Origin: Oscillospiraceae bacterium
GTDB lineage: Bacteria; Bacillota; Clostridia; UBA1381
Reading direction: 5' to 3'
NCBI GenBank assembly: GCA_022509025.1
Contig: JAFLUB010000024.1
Coordinates: 1 to 39,642 of the forward strand
Length of the DNA stretch: 39,642 bases
Shown: positions 16,889 to 25,676 of the stretch, piece after piece
How the letters are laid out: the number at the start of each line of letters is the position of its first letter
Position numbering within the stretch: position 1 is the stretch's first letter
The notes under the pieces: generated by a model
The model's input: only the letters and a program-made list of their open reading frames with translations
Database searches by the model: none
Told to the model about the DNA's origin: nothing
Program-made: the position numbers and the translations under genes

Positions 16889-19800
16889 ATGAACAAACTA
16901 TTTAAAAAGCTTGTAAGCGGCTTGATTACAGCTTCAATGCTGCTTGCGGCTGTTCCCGCCATCGTTTCAGCGGATGAGCTTCCTACAGACGATCTTTTAG
17001 TCAATATCACATTTGACGAAGACGGCACAGGCTCAGGCTCCTTTGCAGCAACTGCCGGCGGTACGGTTACTGAAAAAGGCAGCGTTTCCTACGCTGACAG
17101 CTGGGACGGAAAGAGCAAGGCGCTAAGTATATCAACCAACGCTGCGGGTAATTATCTCGAATTACCGAAAGGTATTTTAAACGGCAAACCGGCAGCTACT
17201 TTCAGCTTCTGGATTAAACCGTCAAGCGGCTGGGCGTTCATGACAACACCGCTTTCAGGCGCGCAGGATTATTTAAATGAAAAGTATATCGGTATGCTTG
17301 CCAACAACGCATATACAGTTGAAAGATACAACAACAGCGGCACGCGCTTAAGCTCTGTCGGAACCGGCGCTAACGGTGACTGGCAGTATGTTACGGCTGT
17401 ATGCGAGGCAAACGGTACAAAGCTGTATATAAACGGCGAGCTTAAAGCGTCCGATGAGGCTGCGGTGGATATTGCTTCGCTATTTACCTCCGGAGCATCC
17501 ACATGGATTGGTCACGGTAACTGGGGCAACGGCGAAGGCTTCAGCGGAATGATTGACGATTTCCGAATTTACGGCAGAGTGCTTTCAGAGGACGAGGTTG
17601 CCGCATTGGGCGCAGACGGTGCCGCTTATGAGCGTAAGCAGCTTGTGGCTAAGAACCGCTGCTATATAGCTGATGCCCACTTCTACAACGGCAATGATGA
17701 AGTATTCTCTTCTACCGATTTAACAGGAGATTTAACAATTAAAACGACTGTATCAAACTATACGTCTTCTGACGGCGACGCGACGGTAGAAGCGTATATA
17801 AACGACGCGGCAATAGCATCAGACAGCAAGACGATTTCGCTAATCTCCGGCACAAGCACAGAAGTTGAATTGACGGTTTCGGGTGTTAAAGCGGATGATA
17901 ATGTAACTGTTAAAGTTACAACTCCGAAAAACGGCGAGACAGAGACAAATACTATTGCCACACTCTACGGCGGCGTTCAGGCTCCGCAAGCTGCTCCTCC
18001 GGATTCCGGAACAACTACAGACGGCGCGCATGACCCGTCAATCGTGAAGTTCCCTGATGATGATACATACTATGTTTATTCATCACATCATCTGATTTTC
18101 ACATCGAAAGATCTCATAAATTGGAAGAAGTATGACTTTACAAATATTGACGCTAAGGTTATATCACCAAAAACATACAGCTTTATAAGTTCAAATTACT
18201 CTAACACAACAATGAACGGCACTTATTGGGCGCCGGATGTTATCTACCGCGAAGGTGACGACCATCCGTACTGGATGTATATTTCCGTATCGTGCGGTCT
18301 CGGCGGCAGAAACTCGGCAATTTCTCTTATGAAGTCAGACTCTCCCCTGTTCTGGGCTGATAAGGATGCTAATATTATAGACACAGGCGTTGTTTTCGCA
18401 ACAAAGGAAAACAGCAACTACAAGACAAACGCAATAGACGCAAATATCTACACAGACAGCAATGACGGAAAGCAGTACTTTGTATGGGGTTCGTTCTGGG
18501 GCGGTATTCAGGCAGCTCCGCTGACAGATGAAGGTCTTGTTCAGGGCATTGACTATACAAGCGACGCTACAATTTTATCAAGCTGTCAGAATTTCGGTAC
18601 ATCGGTATTCACACAAAAAGACGGCGTTGCAGGTCCTGAGGGCGCGTGGATGATTGAGCACGGTGATTACAGATATATGTTCACCTCCTACGGCTGGCTC
18701 GGCTCGAACTACAACACGCGTATGGCAAGAGCGCCGCTGTCTACTCCGTTCTCAACAAATATGGGCACGCAACTCGTTGACGCTAACGGTGTTGTGATGG
18801 GCACTCAGCAAAGTAAGGGCAGCCGTTCAACAACTACAGGCTATAAGCTTATCGGTTCATATCGTCTCGGTGACGGTCCGATGGATTTAGCGGTTGTCCC
18901 GGTAGCAGACAATAAGAGTGATAACTACGCTGTAAACAGCCAACCGGGCGATGCGATGGTTTATTACGGGCCCGGACACAATAGCGCGATTAACACAGAT
19001 AATGGAAGCTTCTATGTATCTCATACAAGAAAAGGCGCTGTTGAAATCGCAGCTACCCTGCAGATAAGAAAAATGCTTTGGACAGAGGACGGCTGGCCGG
19101 TTGTTTCCCCTGTCACATACGCAGGCGAGGTTGAGCAAGCTATTCCTGAGGAAATGCTTGTTGGCACATATGATTTAGCTTCTGTGGGACGTACAAAGAT
19201 GAATGGCTCACAGATTAATAATTCAGGAAGACTTATAAACCGTAACTATGACCTCCCCGTTCTTTCATCAAAGGTAACGCTTAACGAGGACGGAACGCTT
19301 GCGGACGGTCTTGGAACATGGACATTTGACGGCGACCATAAAATAACTCTCACCTTCGCAAAGGACGGCGACACTTCGCTTGACGAGTTCTATAAGGCAG
19401 GCGATGTAATGACAATGTACGCGCTGTTCGGCTATGACAAGGACGAAGCTAAGCCGGTTATCGCGCTTACGGGCATTGACAAGAATCATGTTACCCAGTT
19501 TGCGAAGAAGAGTCTTTTAAGTGAATTCAGGACAGAACCGGAAGCGAACGCAATCGTACTTGAAAAGAGCGCGGGCGGAAATCCGATTTTAGGCTTCGGC
19601 GCAAACGGTGAAACAATGTACGCCGGCGACCCCGCTGCGTTCGTTGACGGTGACACGGTTTATATAATCGCAGGACATGATACCTCTACAAACGACAAAG
19701 ACTATGTTATGCCTAACTGGGTTGCATATTCCTCAAAGGATATGAAGGAATGGAAATATGAGGGCATTGTTATGGATGAGTCCTCAATCAGCTGGGTAAA

Positions 19801-21955
19801 TGACAAGGTTTCCGCGTGGGCGAGTCAGGCGATTAAATATAACGGCAAGTATTATCTCTATTATTGCGCCGAGACAAAACATTCCATCTACGGCGGAAAA
19901 TCAATCGGCGTGGCTGTTGCCGACGCTCCTACGGGACCGTATGTTGATATCGGCGAACCACTCGTAGTTGGTTCATTTACACCGGATTCAAGCACATGGA
20001 ATGATATTGACCCGACAGTATGGGTTGAAACTGTTGACGGCGAGGAGCATCGTTATCTTTCATGGGGTAACAATAAGCTATTCATCTGCGAACTTAACGA
20101 AAATATGATTTCTATTAAGGACTTAAATGGCGACGGCAATATAACAATGGGTGACGATGTAATAGAGCAGACAGTTGAAGGTGGTCCGGGTATCTTTACG
20201 GAGGCTCCGTGGATTTACAGACAGCAGGATGAGAGCGGCAATTACTACGGTTCGTATTACCTGTTCTATGCAATGGGCTGGCGCGAGCAGATGGCATACG
20301 CTACGATTGATAATCTGCTTGATAAGACATGGAAGTATCAGGGAACTCTGATGCCGCCAACAGCTACATCAAACACGAATCATCCGTCGGTTATAGACTT
20401 TAAGGGAAAAACGTATTTCATCTACCATAACGGCTCGCTCCCCTGGGGTTGCGGCTACAGAAGAAGCGTATGCGTGGAAGAGTTCACAATTAATGAGGAC
20501 GGTACTATCGACCCGATTCAGGAAACTTCAATCGGTCTTACAGGCACAGCTTCGGCTATAACTCAGGGTGATGATTATATTGTTCATGAAAACTTTGTAA
20601 ACCCCGGTGGTGACAACTCTTATCCTCTTTCAGTTTCAGTATCGGTAGGCAGAGCTATTGCTGATGAGCTTGATATTCAGTGGGAAATCCTTCCCGGCAA
20701 GGCTGATACATCAAACGAAACTTATGTTTCTATACAGTCTGTAAATAAACCGGGTCTGTATCTTGCGGCACAGAGTGACGGCAGCGTGGTTCTGACACAG
20801 GATTCTAAGCAGAATGACACTGTTATGAAGCAGAACATGACATTTAGGACTATAGAAGGATTAAACGGTGAAGAAGATTCTGTAAGCTTTGAAAGCGTTT
20901 CAAATCCGGGTAAATACCTTGCAAATGTTGACGGCGCGCTTATGATTGCAACACCTGTAGATGAGGACGCTTGTACATTTAACGTAGATAAGGCTGAGGA
21001 TAAGCCTGTAGAGGGTAAGCTTGCGACGATAACCGACGCATGGGCAAATGATGATAGCGGCGTTAACTTCTATCTGAATAACGCTATGCTTTATGGTAAT
21101 GTAACGGTATATGTAGCTGAATATAACAGCAGTAACGAACTGATTGGAGTCAAAATCTCGCGCGATGAACCTGTAATATCAATGAGACAGTCATTCAGAA
21201 TTGACTATACGAGAAAAGAAGCTGATTCAAAGCTGAAGGTGTTTGTCTGGAGCGATTTGATGCCGATTGCGGAACACGTTAAAGTGACTGCATCAGAGAA
21301 TCCATATAAGATGCCTGATGGCTACACTTCATACTTCGCGTTTGAGGATAACCTCAAAGATGAAGTATCATCTGTTACAGGCACGGTTGCGGCTACAAAT
21401 ATTGACGGTTCAACTACCGCCGAAGCCTCATACGCTGATGGTTTCAACGGTAAGGCTGTATCATTTACAGGCGCCGGCGGAACAGGTATAAACCTCGGCA
21501 AGGTTATCACCAATACAAAATATACTGTGGCATTCCGTATAAAAGCAAACGCTTTCACGCAGTATACATCAGGCGTATTCGTTAATTCCGGAACAAAGGC
21601 TTCCGAGGACTGGATGAGCGCGCCGTTCGGCTCAATGATGGACGGTAACACTATGATATGGTCAAAGCGTGGCTCAGCCTCTCACGTTTCGCTTGACTCC
21701 TCCGGAACGATGATGACCGGCACATGGCACCATGTTGCGGTTGCAGCTGACGGAAACAACGCGTCGCTCTATATTGACGGAGTGAAAACCGGCAGTGGCA
21801 CGGTAGCAAATGTTGTAACCTCTGATACAAACACGTATCTCGGTGTAAACTTCTGGGATACACCGTTTAACGGTCTTATAGATGAGTTATATATCTATAA
21901 CGGTAAGACTCTTACAGATACCGAAGTTACAAATCTCTACGAGGCAACAAAATAA
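16889..21955 (+). CDS. Giant secreted arabinan-degrading enzyme with two GH43 modules
   Basis: A secreted protein of 1,688 residues. A signal peptide (MNKLFKKLVSGLITASMLLA, to about residue 28) is followed by LamG 1 (about 34-240) and an endo-arabinanase-like GH43 module (about 375-720) with HDPSIVK (Asp about 382), NAIDANIY (Asp about 517) and GPEGAW (Glu about 584). A C-terminal beta domain lies at about 755-880. The second GH43 module (about 890-1215) has catalytic Asp in AGDPAAF, Asp in DIDPTVW and Glu in FTEAPW (about 1105), more like exo-acting arabinofuranosidases. An AbfB-like region (about 1223-1370, VNKPGLYLAA and SNPGKYLAN repeats) and a final LamG (about 1480-1685) complete it. 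DLNGDGNITMGDD (about 1078-1090), an EF-hand-like calcium loop, interrupts the second GH43. There is no anchor motif. It probably combines backbone cutting with debranching. Confidence 0.88.
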   Translation: MNKLFKKLVSGLITASMLLAAVPAIVSADELPTDDLLVNITFDEDGTGSGSFAATAGGTVTEKGSVSYADSWDGKSKALSISTNAAGNYLELPKGILNGKPAATFSFWIKPSSGWAFMTTPLSGAQDYLNEKYIGMLANNAYTVERYNNSGTRLSSVGTGANGDWQYVTAVCEANGTKLYINGELKASDEAAVDIASLFTSGASTWIGHGNWGNGEGFSGMIDDFRIYGRVLSEDEVAALGADGAAYERKQLVAKNRCYIADAHFYNGNDEVFSSTDLTGDLTIKTTVSNYTSSDGDATVEAYINDAAIASDSKTISLISGTSTEVELTVSGVKADDNVTVKVTTPKNGETETNTIATLYGGVQAPQAAPPDSGTTTDGAHDPSIVKFPDDDTYYVYSSHHLIFTSKDLINWKKYDFTNIDAKVISPKTYSFISSNYSNTTMNGTYWAPDVIYREGDDHPYWMYISVSCGLGGRNSAISLMKSDSPLFWADKDANIIDTGVVFATKENSNYKTNAIDANIYTDSNDGKQYFVWGSFWGGIQAAPLTDEGLVQGIDYTSDATILSSCQNFGTSVFTQKDGVAGPEGAWMIEHGDYRYMFTSYGWLGSNYNTRMARAPLSTPFSTNMGTQLVDANGVVMGTQQSKGSRSTTTGYKLIGSYRLGDGPMDLAVVPVADNKSDNYAVNSQPGDAMVYYGPGHNSAINTDNGSFYVSHTRKGAVEIAATLQIRKMLWTEDGWPVVSPVTYAGEVEQAIPEEMLVGTYDLASVGRTKMNGSQINNSGRLINRNYDLPVLSSKVTLNEDGTLADGLGTWTFDGDHKITLTFAKDGDTSLDEFYKAGDVMTMYALFGYDKDEAKPVIALTGIDKNHVTQFAKKSLLSEFRTEPEANAIVLEKSAGGNPILGFGANGETMYAGDPAAFVDGDTVYIIAGHDTSTNDKDYVMPNWVAYSSKDMKEWKYEGIVMDESSISWVNDKVSAWASQAIKYNGKYYLYYCAETKHSIYGGKSIGVAVADAPTGPYVDIGEPLVVGSFTPDSSTWNDIDPTVWVETVDGEEHRYLSWGNNKLFICELNENMISIKDLNGDGNITMGDDVIEQTVEGGPGIFTEAPWIYRQQDESGNYYGSYYLFYAMGWREQMAYATIDNLLDKTWKYQGTLMPPTATSNTNHPSVIDFKGKTYFIYHNGSLPWGCGYRRSVCVEEFTINEDGTIDPIQETSIGLTGTASAITQGDDYIVHENFVNPGGDNSYPLSVSVSVGRAIADELDIQWEILPGKADTSNETYVSIQSVNKPGLYLAAQSDGSVVLTQDSKQNDTVMKQNMTFRTIEGLNGEEDSVSFESVSNPGKYLANVDGALMIATPVDEDACTFNVDKAEDKPVEGKLATITDAWANDDSGVNFYLNNAMLYGNVTVYVAEYNSSNELIGVKISRDEPVISMRQSFRIDYTRKEADSKLKVFVWSDLMPIAEHVKVTASENPYKMPDGYTSYFAFEDNLKDEVSSVTGTVAATNIDGSTTAEASYADGFNGKAVSFTGAGGTGINLGKVITNTKYTVAFRIKANAFTQYTSGVFVNSGTKASEDWMSAPFGSMMDGNTMIWSKRGSASHVSLDSSGTMMTGTWHHVAVAADGNNASLYIDGVKTGSGTVANVVTSDTNTYLGVNFWDTPFNGLIDELYIYNGKTLTDTEVTNLYEATK

Positions 21956-21963
21956 CGACAAAT

Positions 21964-21999
21964 AAAAAATTCCGGTGGCATAAGCCACCGGAATTTTTT
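21964..21999. terminator. Bidirectional terminator between the GH43 pair and serA
   Basis: A perfect 16-base inverted repeat, AAAAAATTCCGGTGGC with GCCACCGGAATTTTTT, closing a 4-base ATAA loop. The A-run and T-run serve both the plus-strand GH43 transcript and the minus-strand serC-serA transcript. Confidence 0.95.
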
Positions 22000-22015
22000 T
22001 GCATAAACAGCAAAA

Positions 22016-23170
22016 TTATTTTATTACTCTTACATTCATAACATCGCTTATAGCTTCAAGCTTTGCAACGATATCGTCCGTAATCTCATGGTCAGTATTG
22101 ATAATTGTGTACGCAAGCTTACCTCTTGACTTGTTTATCATGTCAGAGATGTTAACGCTTGAAAGAACATCAGTGAACTTCGCAATCACATTTGGGATAT
22201 TATGATGAATAATTGTTACTCTGCCTACGTTAGCATCAGGAAGAGTACAATTCGGGAAGTTTACAGAATTAAGTATGTTACCGTTTTCGAGATAGTCGCG
22301 AAGCTCATCGGCTGCCATAACAGCACAGTTATCTTCAGATTCCTCTGTTGACGCGCCAAGATGCGGAATATTTATAATACCGGGCTGGTTAACCGTTTCA
22401 CTGTCTGCAAAGTCAACAACATATTTCTTAACCTTACCGTCCGCAATGGCTTTCTTAATATCATCATTATTAACGAGTCCGCCTCTTGCAAAGTTAAGGA
22501 TTACAACGCCATCCTTCATCTGAGCTATAGTTTCAGCGTTTATTGTATCCTTAGTCGCATCCATCAGAGGAACGTGAAGTGTGATATAATCGGATACAGC
22601 GTAAACCTCTTCAGGAGTGTTAGCCTTATGAACGTGTCTTGAAAGCTTCAGAGCAGAGTCAACAGAGAGGTACGGGTCATAGCCGATAACATTCATGCCG
22701 AGCGCCATTGCAGCGTTCGCAACGAGAATACCGATTGCGCCCAGACCAATTATACCGAGTGTTTTACCCTTTATTTCATTTCCTGCAAAGTTGGACTTTC
22801 CCTTTTCCACCTGCTTATCCACGTCATCGCCTGTCAAAGTGTTAGCCCATTCAACACCGCCTATAATATCTCTTGACGCAAGGAGCATACCTGCTATAAC
22901 AAGCTCCTTAACAGCGTTTGCGTTAGCGCCTGGGGTATTGAATACCACTATTCCCTTTTCACTGCACTTATCAATAGGAATATTATTAGTACCCGCGCCG
23001 GCTCTTGCAACAGCTTTCAGGTTTCCGGGAAGCTCCATATCATGCATCTTAAAGCTTCTTAATATTATACCGTCAGCATTCGCGTTTACATCATCAGTAA
23101 CAGTATAATTTGCGCCGAGCCTGCTAAGTCCGCACTCAGCTATCTTATTCAGTGTCAATATATTAAACAT
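22016..23170 (-). CDS. serA: D-3-phosphoglycerate dehydrogenase
   Basis: First step of serine synthesis, oxidising 3-phosphoglycerate with NAD. The 384-residue protein has the N-terminal substrate motif ARAGAGTNNIPID (about 73-85), the NAD-binding G-x-G-x-x-G in LGIIGLGAIG (about 138-147), the active-site Arg in LNFARGGLV and the catalytic Glu/His region in HLGASTEESEDN. An ACT domain occupies about 313-384 (TIIHHNIPNVIAKFTDVLSS), so feedback control by serine is plausible. This is the short form, with no extra intervening domain. The start lies 19 bases past the serC stop, with an AAGGAG ribosome site between, so serC and serA form an operon. Confidence 0.95.
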   Translation of the reverse strand: MFNILTLNKIAECGLSRLGANYTVTDDVNANADGIILRSFKMHDMELPGNLKAVARAGAGTNNIPIDKCSEKGIVVFNTPGANANAVKELVIAGMLLASRDIIGGVEWANTLTGDDVDKQVEKGKSNFAGNEIKGKTLGIIGLGAIGILVANAAMALGMNVIGYDPYLSVDSALKLSRHVHKANTPEEVYAVSDYITLHVPLMDATKDTINAETIAQMKDGVVILNFARGGLVNNDDIKKAIADGKVKKYVVDFADSETVNQPGIINIPHLGASTEESEDNCAVMAADELRDYLENGNILNSVNFPNCTLPDANVGRVTIIHHNIPNVIAKFTDVLSSVNISDMINKSRGKLAYTIINTDHEITDDIVAKLEAISDVMNVRVIK

Positions 23171-23189
23171 TTTTCTTTTCTCCTTTTAA

Positions 23190-24269
23190 TTATGCGTTTT
23201 CAGCTTCGAACTTCTTCATGAATTCAACAAGCTTTTCTACACCCTCAACCGGCATAGCGTTATATATACTTGCTCTCATGCCGCCAACTGTTCTGTGACC
23301 CTTAAGGTTAACAAAACCGGCTGCCTTTGCTTCAGCAACAAACTTAGCGTCAAGCTCATCATTACCTGTAACAAACGGCACATTCATAAGAGAACGATCC
23401 TCAGGAACTACAGTACCCTTAAACAGCTTTGAAGAGTCAAGATAATCATAAAGAATCTTAGCCTTAGCCTCGTTAATCTTCTGAAGCTCTGCAACGCCGC
23501 CCTTTGCTTTAATCCATTCAAGCACAAGCTTTAACACATATATACCGTATGTAGGCGGTGTATTGTACATTGAACCGTTGTCAGCGTGGGTTTTATAGTT
23601 AAGCATTGTCGGTGTGATGTCCATCACATCGTCAAGTAAATCCTCGCGTACGATTACAAGCGTTACACCCGCCGGACCGAGATTCTTCTGAGCGCCGGCA
23701 AATAAAAGACCGAACTTTGTAACGTCAATAACCTCTGACATTACGCATGAAGAAATGTCTGCAACAAGAGTTGCGTCCGTTTCCGGAAGCTTTGTAAAGC
23801 GTGTACCGTAAATTGTATTGTTATAGCAAATATAGAAATAGTCAGCATCACTTGAGAAGGTAGACTTGTCAAGCTTCGGTATATATGAAAATGTCTTGTC
23901 TGCTGATGATGCAACCTTATTTACCGTGATATATCTTTCAGCCTCAGCCGCTGCCTTTTTCGCCCACTGACCAGTTATAACATAATCAGCTTTTTTATTC
24001 TTATTGGCAAGATTAAGCGGAACCATTGCAAACTGTGTTGAACCGCCGCCCTGAAGGAACAGTACCTTATAGTTATCCGGCACGTTCATAAGCTCTCTTA
24101 CGAGCGCCTCCGCGCCATCTATAATCTCCTGATAGTCCTTTGAACGGTGACTCATTTCCATAACGGACATTCCACTCTTACCACATTCAAGCATTTCATC
24201 CTGTGCCTTTTTCAATACTTCCTCAGGAAGCATTGACGGGCCTGCTGAAAAGTTATAAACTCTACTCAT
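23190..24269 (-). CDS. serC: Phosphoserine aminotransferase
   Basis: Second step of serine synthesis: transfers an amino group from glutamate to 3-phosphohydroxypyruvate, with PLP as cofactor. The N-terminus MSRVYNFSAGPSMLPEEVL is the family signature. The PLP lysine is in FAGAQKNLGPAG (about 196), and the C-terminus includes GHRTVGGMRASIYNAM with the substrate-binding Arg. The ATG at 24269 is chosen over an upstream in-frame TTG because GGAGGAAATAATA precedes it; this gives 359 residues, the usual length. It leads the serC-serA operon behind a good promoter. No T-box or other riboswitch fits in the short leader. Confidence 0.96.
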   Translation of the reverse strand: MSRVYNFSAGPSMLPEEVLKKAQDEMLECGKSGMSVMEMSHRSKDYQEIIDGAEALVRELMNVPDNYKVLFLQGGGSTQFAMVPLNLANKNKKADYVITGQWAKKAAAEAERYITVNKVASSADKTFSYIPKLDKSTFSSDADYFYICYNNTIYGTRFTKLPETDATLVADISSCVMSEVIDVTKFGLLFAGAQKNLGPAGVTLVIVREDLLDDVMDITPTMLNYKTHADNGSMYNTPPTYGIYVLKLVLEWIKAKGGVAELQKINEAKAKILYDYLDSSKLFKGTVVPEDRSLMNVPFVTGNDELDAKFVAEAKAAGFVNLKGHRTVGGMRASIYNAMPVEGVEKLVEFMKKFEAENA

Positions 24270-24308
24270 TATTATTTCCTCCAAACATTAAAATCTACAT
24301 TAAACCAT

Positions 24309-24337
24309 ATTATATATCAATTTTTTTTGAGCGTCAA
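24309..24337 (-). promoter_or_regulatory. Promoter of serC-serA
   Basis: On the minus strand TTGACG (24337-24332) and a consensus TATAAT (24314-24309) are spaced by 17 bases, about 40 bases before the serC ATG. Confidence 0.8.
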
Positions 24338-24392
24338 TAGAATTTGAGTATTAGTTAGTAGAATTTTGCTGTGTTTTTTCAGACTTTTTATA

Positions 24393-25085
24393 TCATTTTG
24401 TATAATTTTCTAACGCAGATGCTATTGCCCATGCTATTCTCGCCTGATAATCCTCATTATTAAGCTTATTTTCCTCTTCGGGATTAGATAGGAACCCGCA
24501 TTCGACAAGTATCGACGGTATAGGCGGATTTTTCATAAGAAACAGCTTTTCGTCAGCAGTTTTGACCGCGTGAACCTTCGCTCCCGTCACCTCGCTGATT
24601 TTATCCTGCACCGCCGCGGCTATCCCCTCCGCGTCGGGGTGAGATTTATCATAAAAAACATGAAGCCCGTTTACGCTGCTGTCGCTAAAAGAGTTCATAT
24701 GTATACTTATAAATAAATCAGCATCGCTCTCTTTTATTATATCAAGCCGCCTATTCATATCCGACACCTTCATTTGACGTATGGTTTTAGCGCTTTCATC
24801 CTGCAAACCGCTGTCTCCCTCGCGCGTCATGATAACCTCCGTGCCTCTGCTTTCAAGTACCTCCCTTATTTTTTCAACTATAGCAATATTTACATCCTTT
24901 TCAAGAGTACCATTTACTCCCACTGCTCCGCCGTCAGGCTCGCCATGGCCTGCGTCAAGCACTATTTTAAAATCCCGGTCAGCAAAGGTCTGTCTGCTTT
25001 CATATTTTTTGATACCGAAAAATACCACTGCAATTGCAACAAGCGCTAAAATAAATGCCGCAAGTTGTTTCCTCATAATAATCAT
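24393..25085 (-). CDS. cwlD: N-acetylmuramoyl-L-alanine amidase, CwlD type
   Basis: A zinc amidase of 230 residues that removes peptides from muramic acid. In spore formers CwlD makes the muramic-lactam needed in the cortex for germination. An N-terminal membrane or signal segment (LAAFILALVAIAVVFFGI) is followed by the Amidase_3 domain. The zinc ligands are visible in LDAGHGEPDGG (His), GTLEKDVN (Glu) and ISIHMNSF (His), and the catalytic Glu in ILVECGFLSN. There is no cell-wall-binding repeat, which fits CwlD rather than vegetative amidases. The ATG at 25085 is chosen over one five codons upstream because GGGAGGG precedes it. The sporulation context elsewhere in the window supports the name. 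Confidence 0.88.
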   Translation of the reverse strand: MIIMRKQLAAFILALVAIAVVFFGIKKYESRQTFADRDFKIVLDAGHGEPDGGAVGVNGTLEKDVNIAIVEKIREVLESRGTEVIMTREGDSGLQDESAKTIRQMKVSDMNRRLDIIKESDADLFISIHMNSFSDSSVNGLHVFYDKSHPDAEGIAAAVQDKISEVTGAKVHAVKTADEKLFLMKNPPIPSILVECGFLSNPEEENKLNNEDYQARIAWAIASALENYTK

Positions 25086-25387
25086 AATACACCCTCCCAT
25101 ATTAAAGCATATAGCATAATATATTTTTATGAGGAAATTATTATTTTAATAAATAAAAATTAATCATTCCTGCCTATAATTGAATATATAATATATCACA
25201 GATATATCTTTATTCTTAAATATAGGCATTGACATTTGTTTTCCACATAACGTGATGTATTCGTCTGACGGGTAAAACTCATATTAAACGGTCTTGCTTT
25301 TAAAGATGAAATTAACGCTTTGGGTTCTATATCCATAGGCGAAAGTCTTATATACGAGGATAATATGGGCAATTAAATAACCGACAC
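25086..25387. other. AT-rich intergenic region upstream of cwlD
   Basis: No convincing gene is seen. The AT-rich part to about 25240 presumably holds the cwlD promoter, but no clear sporulation sigma-factor site could be fixed. A plus-strand open stretch ending at a stop near 25376 (AFKDEINALGSISIGES and a short tail) reads like a possible degraded 3' end of a gene. It has no start or ribosome site, and an in-frame stop interrupts it about 30 codons back. Confidence 0.4.
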
Positions 25388-25670
25388 AAAAAAACTGCGG
25401 AAAATCCGCAGTTTCAGACTGTCGACAAATTGGCCAGACCGCGCAATGCTATAGTTTATATATAGTATAAGAATTTTCAATTAATAGAATTTAACAGCGG
25501 TATTTTATCGAAAAACACCGCTGTTATGCACTTTTCACGAAAATAAGCCTTACCGTACCCACGTACGCCGACAGGCTCATTTTCGTGAAATCTGACCTAA
25601 TTTGTCAACGTCTGCTCAGAGTGTAGACGTTGTCTACACTCTGAAACTGCGGAAAATCCGCAGTTTTTTT
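25388..25670. mobile_element. MITE-like inverted-repeat element of nested hairpins
   Basis: A 283-base non-coding element bounded by 31-base terminal inverted repeats (25388-25418 and 25640-25670) that match except in the loop. Each end is itself a hairpin, AAACTGCGGA-aaa-TCCGCAGTTT, with a seven-base A or T run outermost. Inside are a further imperfect terminal match (GACAAATTGGCCAGA against GACAAATTAGGTCAGA on the other strand), a perfect stem CAGAGTGTAGAC/GTCTACACTCTG (25617-25643), a stem AACAGCGGT/ACCGCTGTT (25493-25525) and a stem TTTCACGAAAAT/ATTTTCGTGAAA (25533-25590). There is no transposase frame. The left hairpin can terminate the pilus transcript (minus strand) and the right one plus-strand transcription. 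A non-autonomous transposable element or a compound terminator are both possible. Confidence 0.65.
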
Positions 25671-25676
25671 GATTAT

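Noticed and set aside
19550..21955. Possible fusion or misassembly of two genes in the 1,688-residue enzyme
   Set aside because: The frame is open throughout with sensible domain borders and no internal ribosome site or signal peptide before the second GH43 module.
24270..24392. T-box or serine riboswitch upstream of serC
   Set aside because: The promoter lies about 40 bases before the start, leaving no room for a T-box leader.
25300..25376. Possible 3' remnant of a gene (AFKDEINALGSISIGES, then a stop)
   Set aside because: Too short, no start or ribosome site, an in-frame stop close upstream and no recognisable family; kept only as a remark in the intergenic entry.
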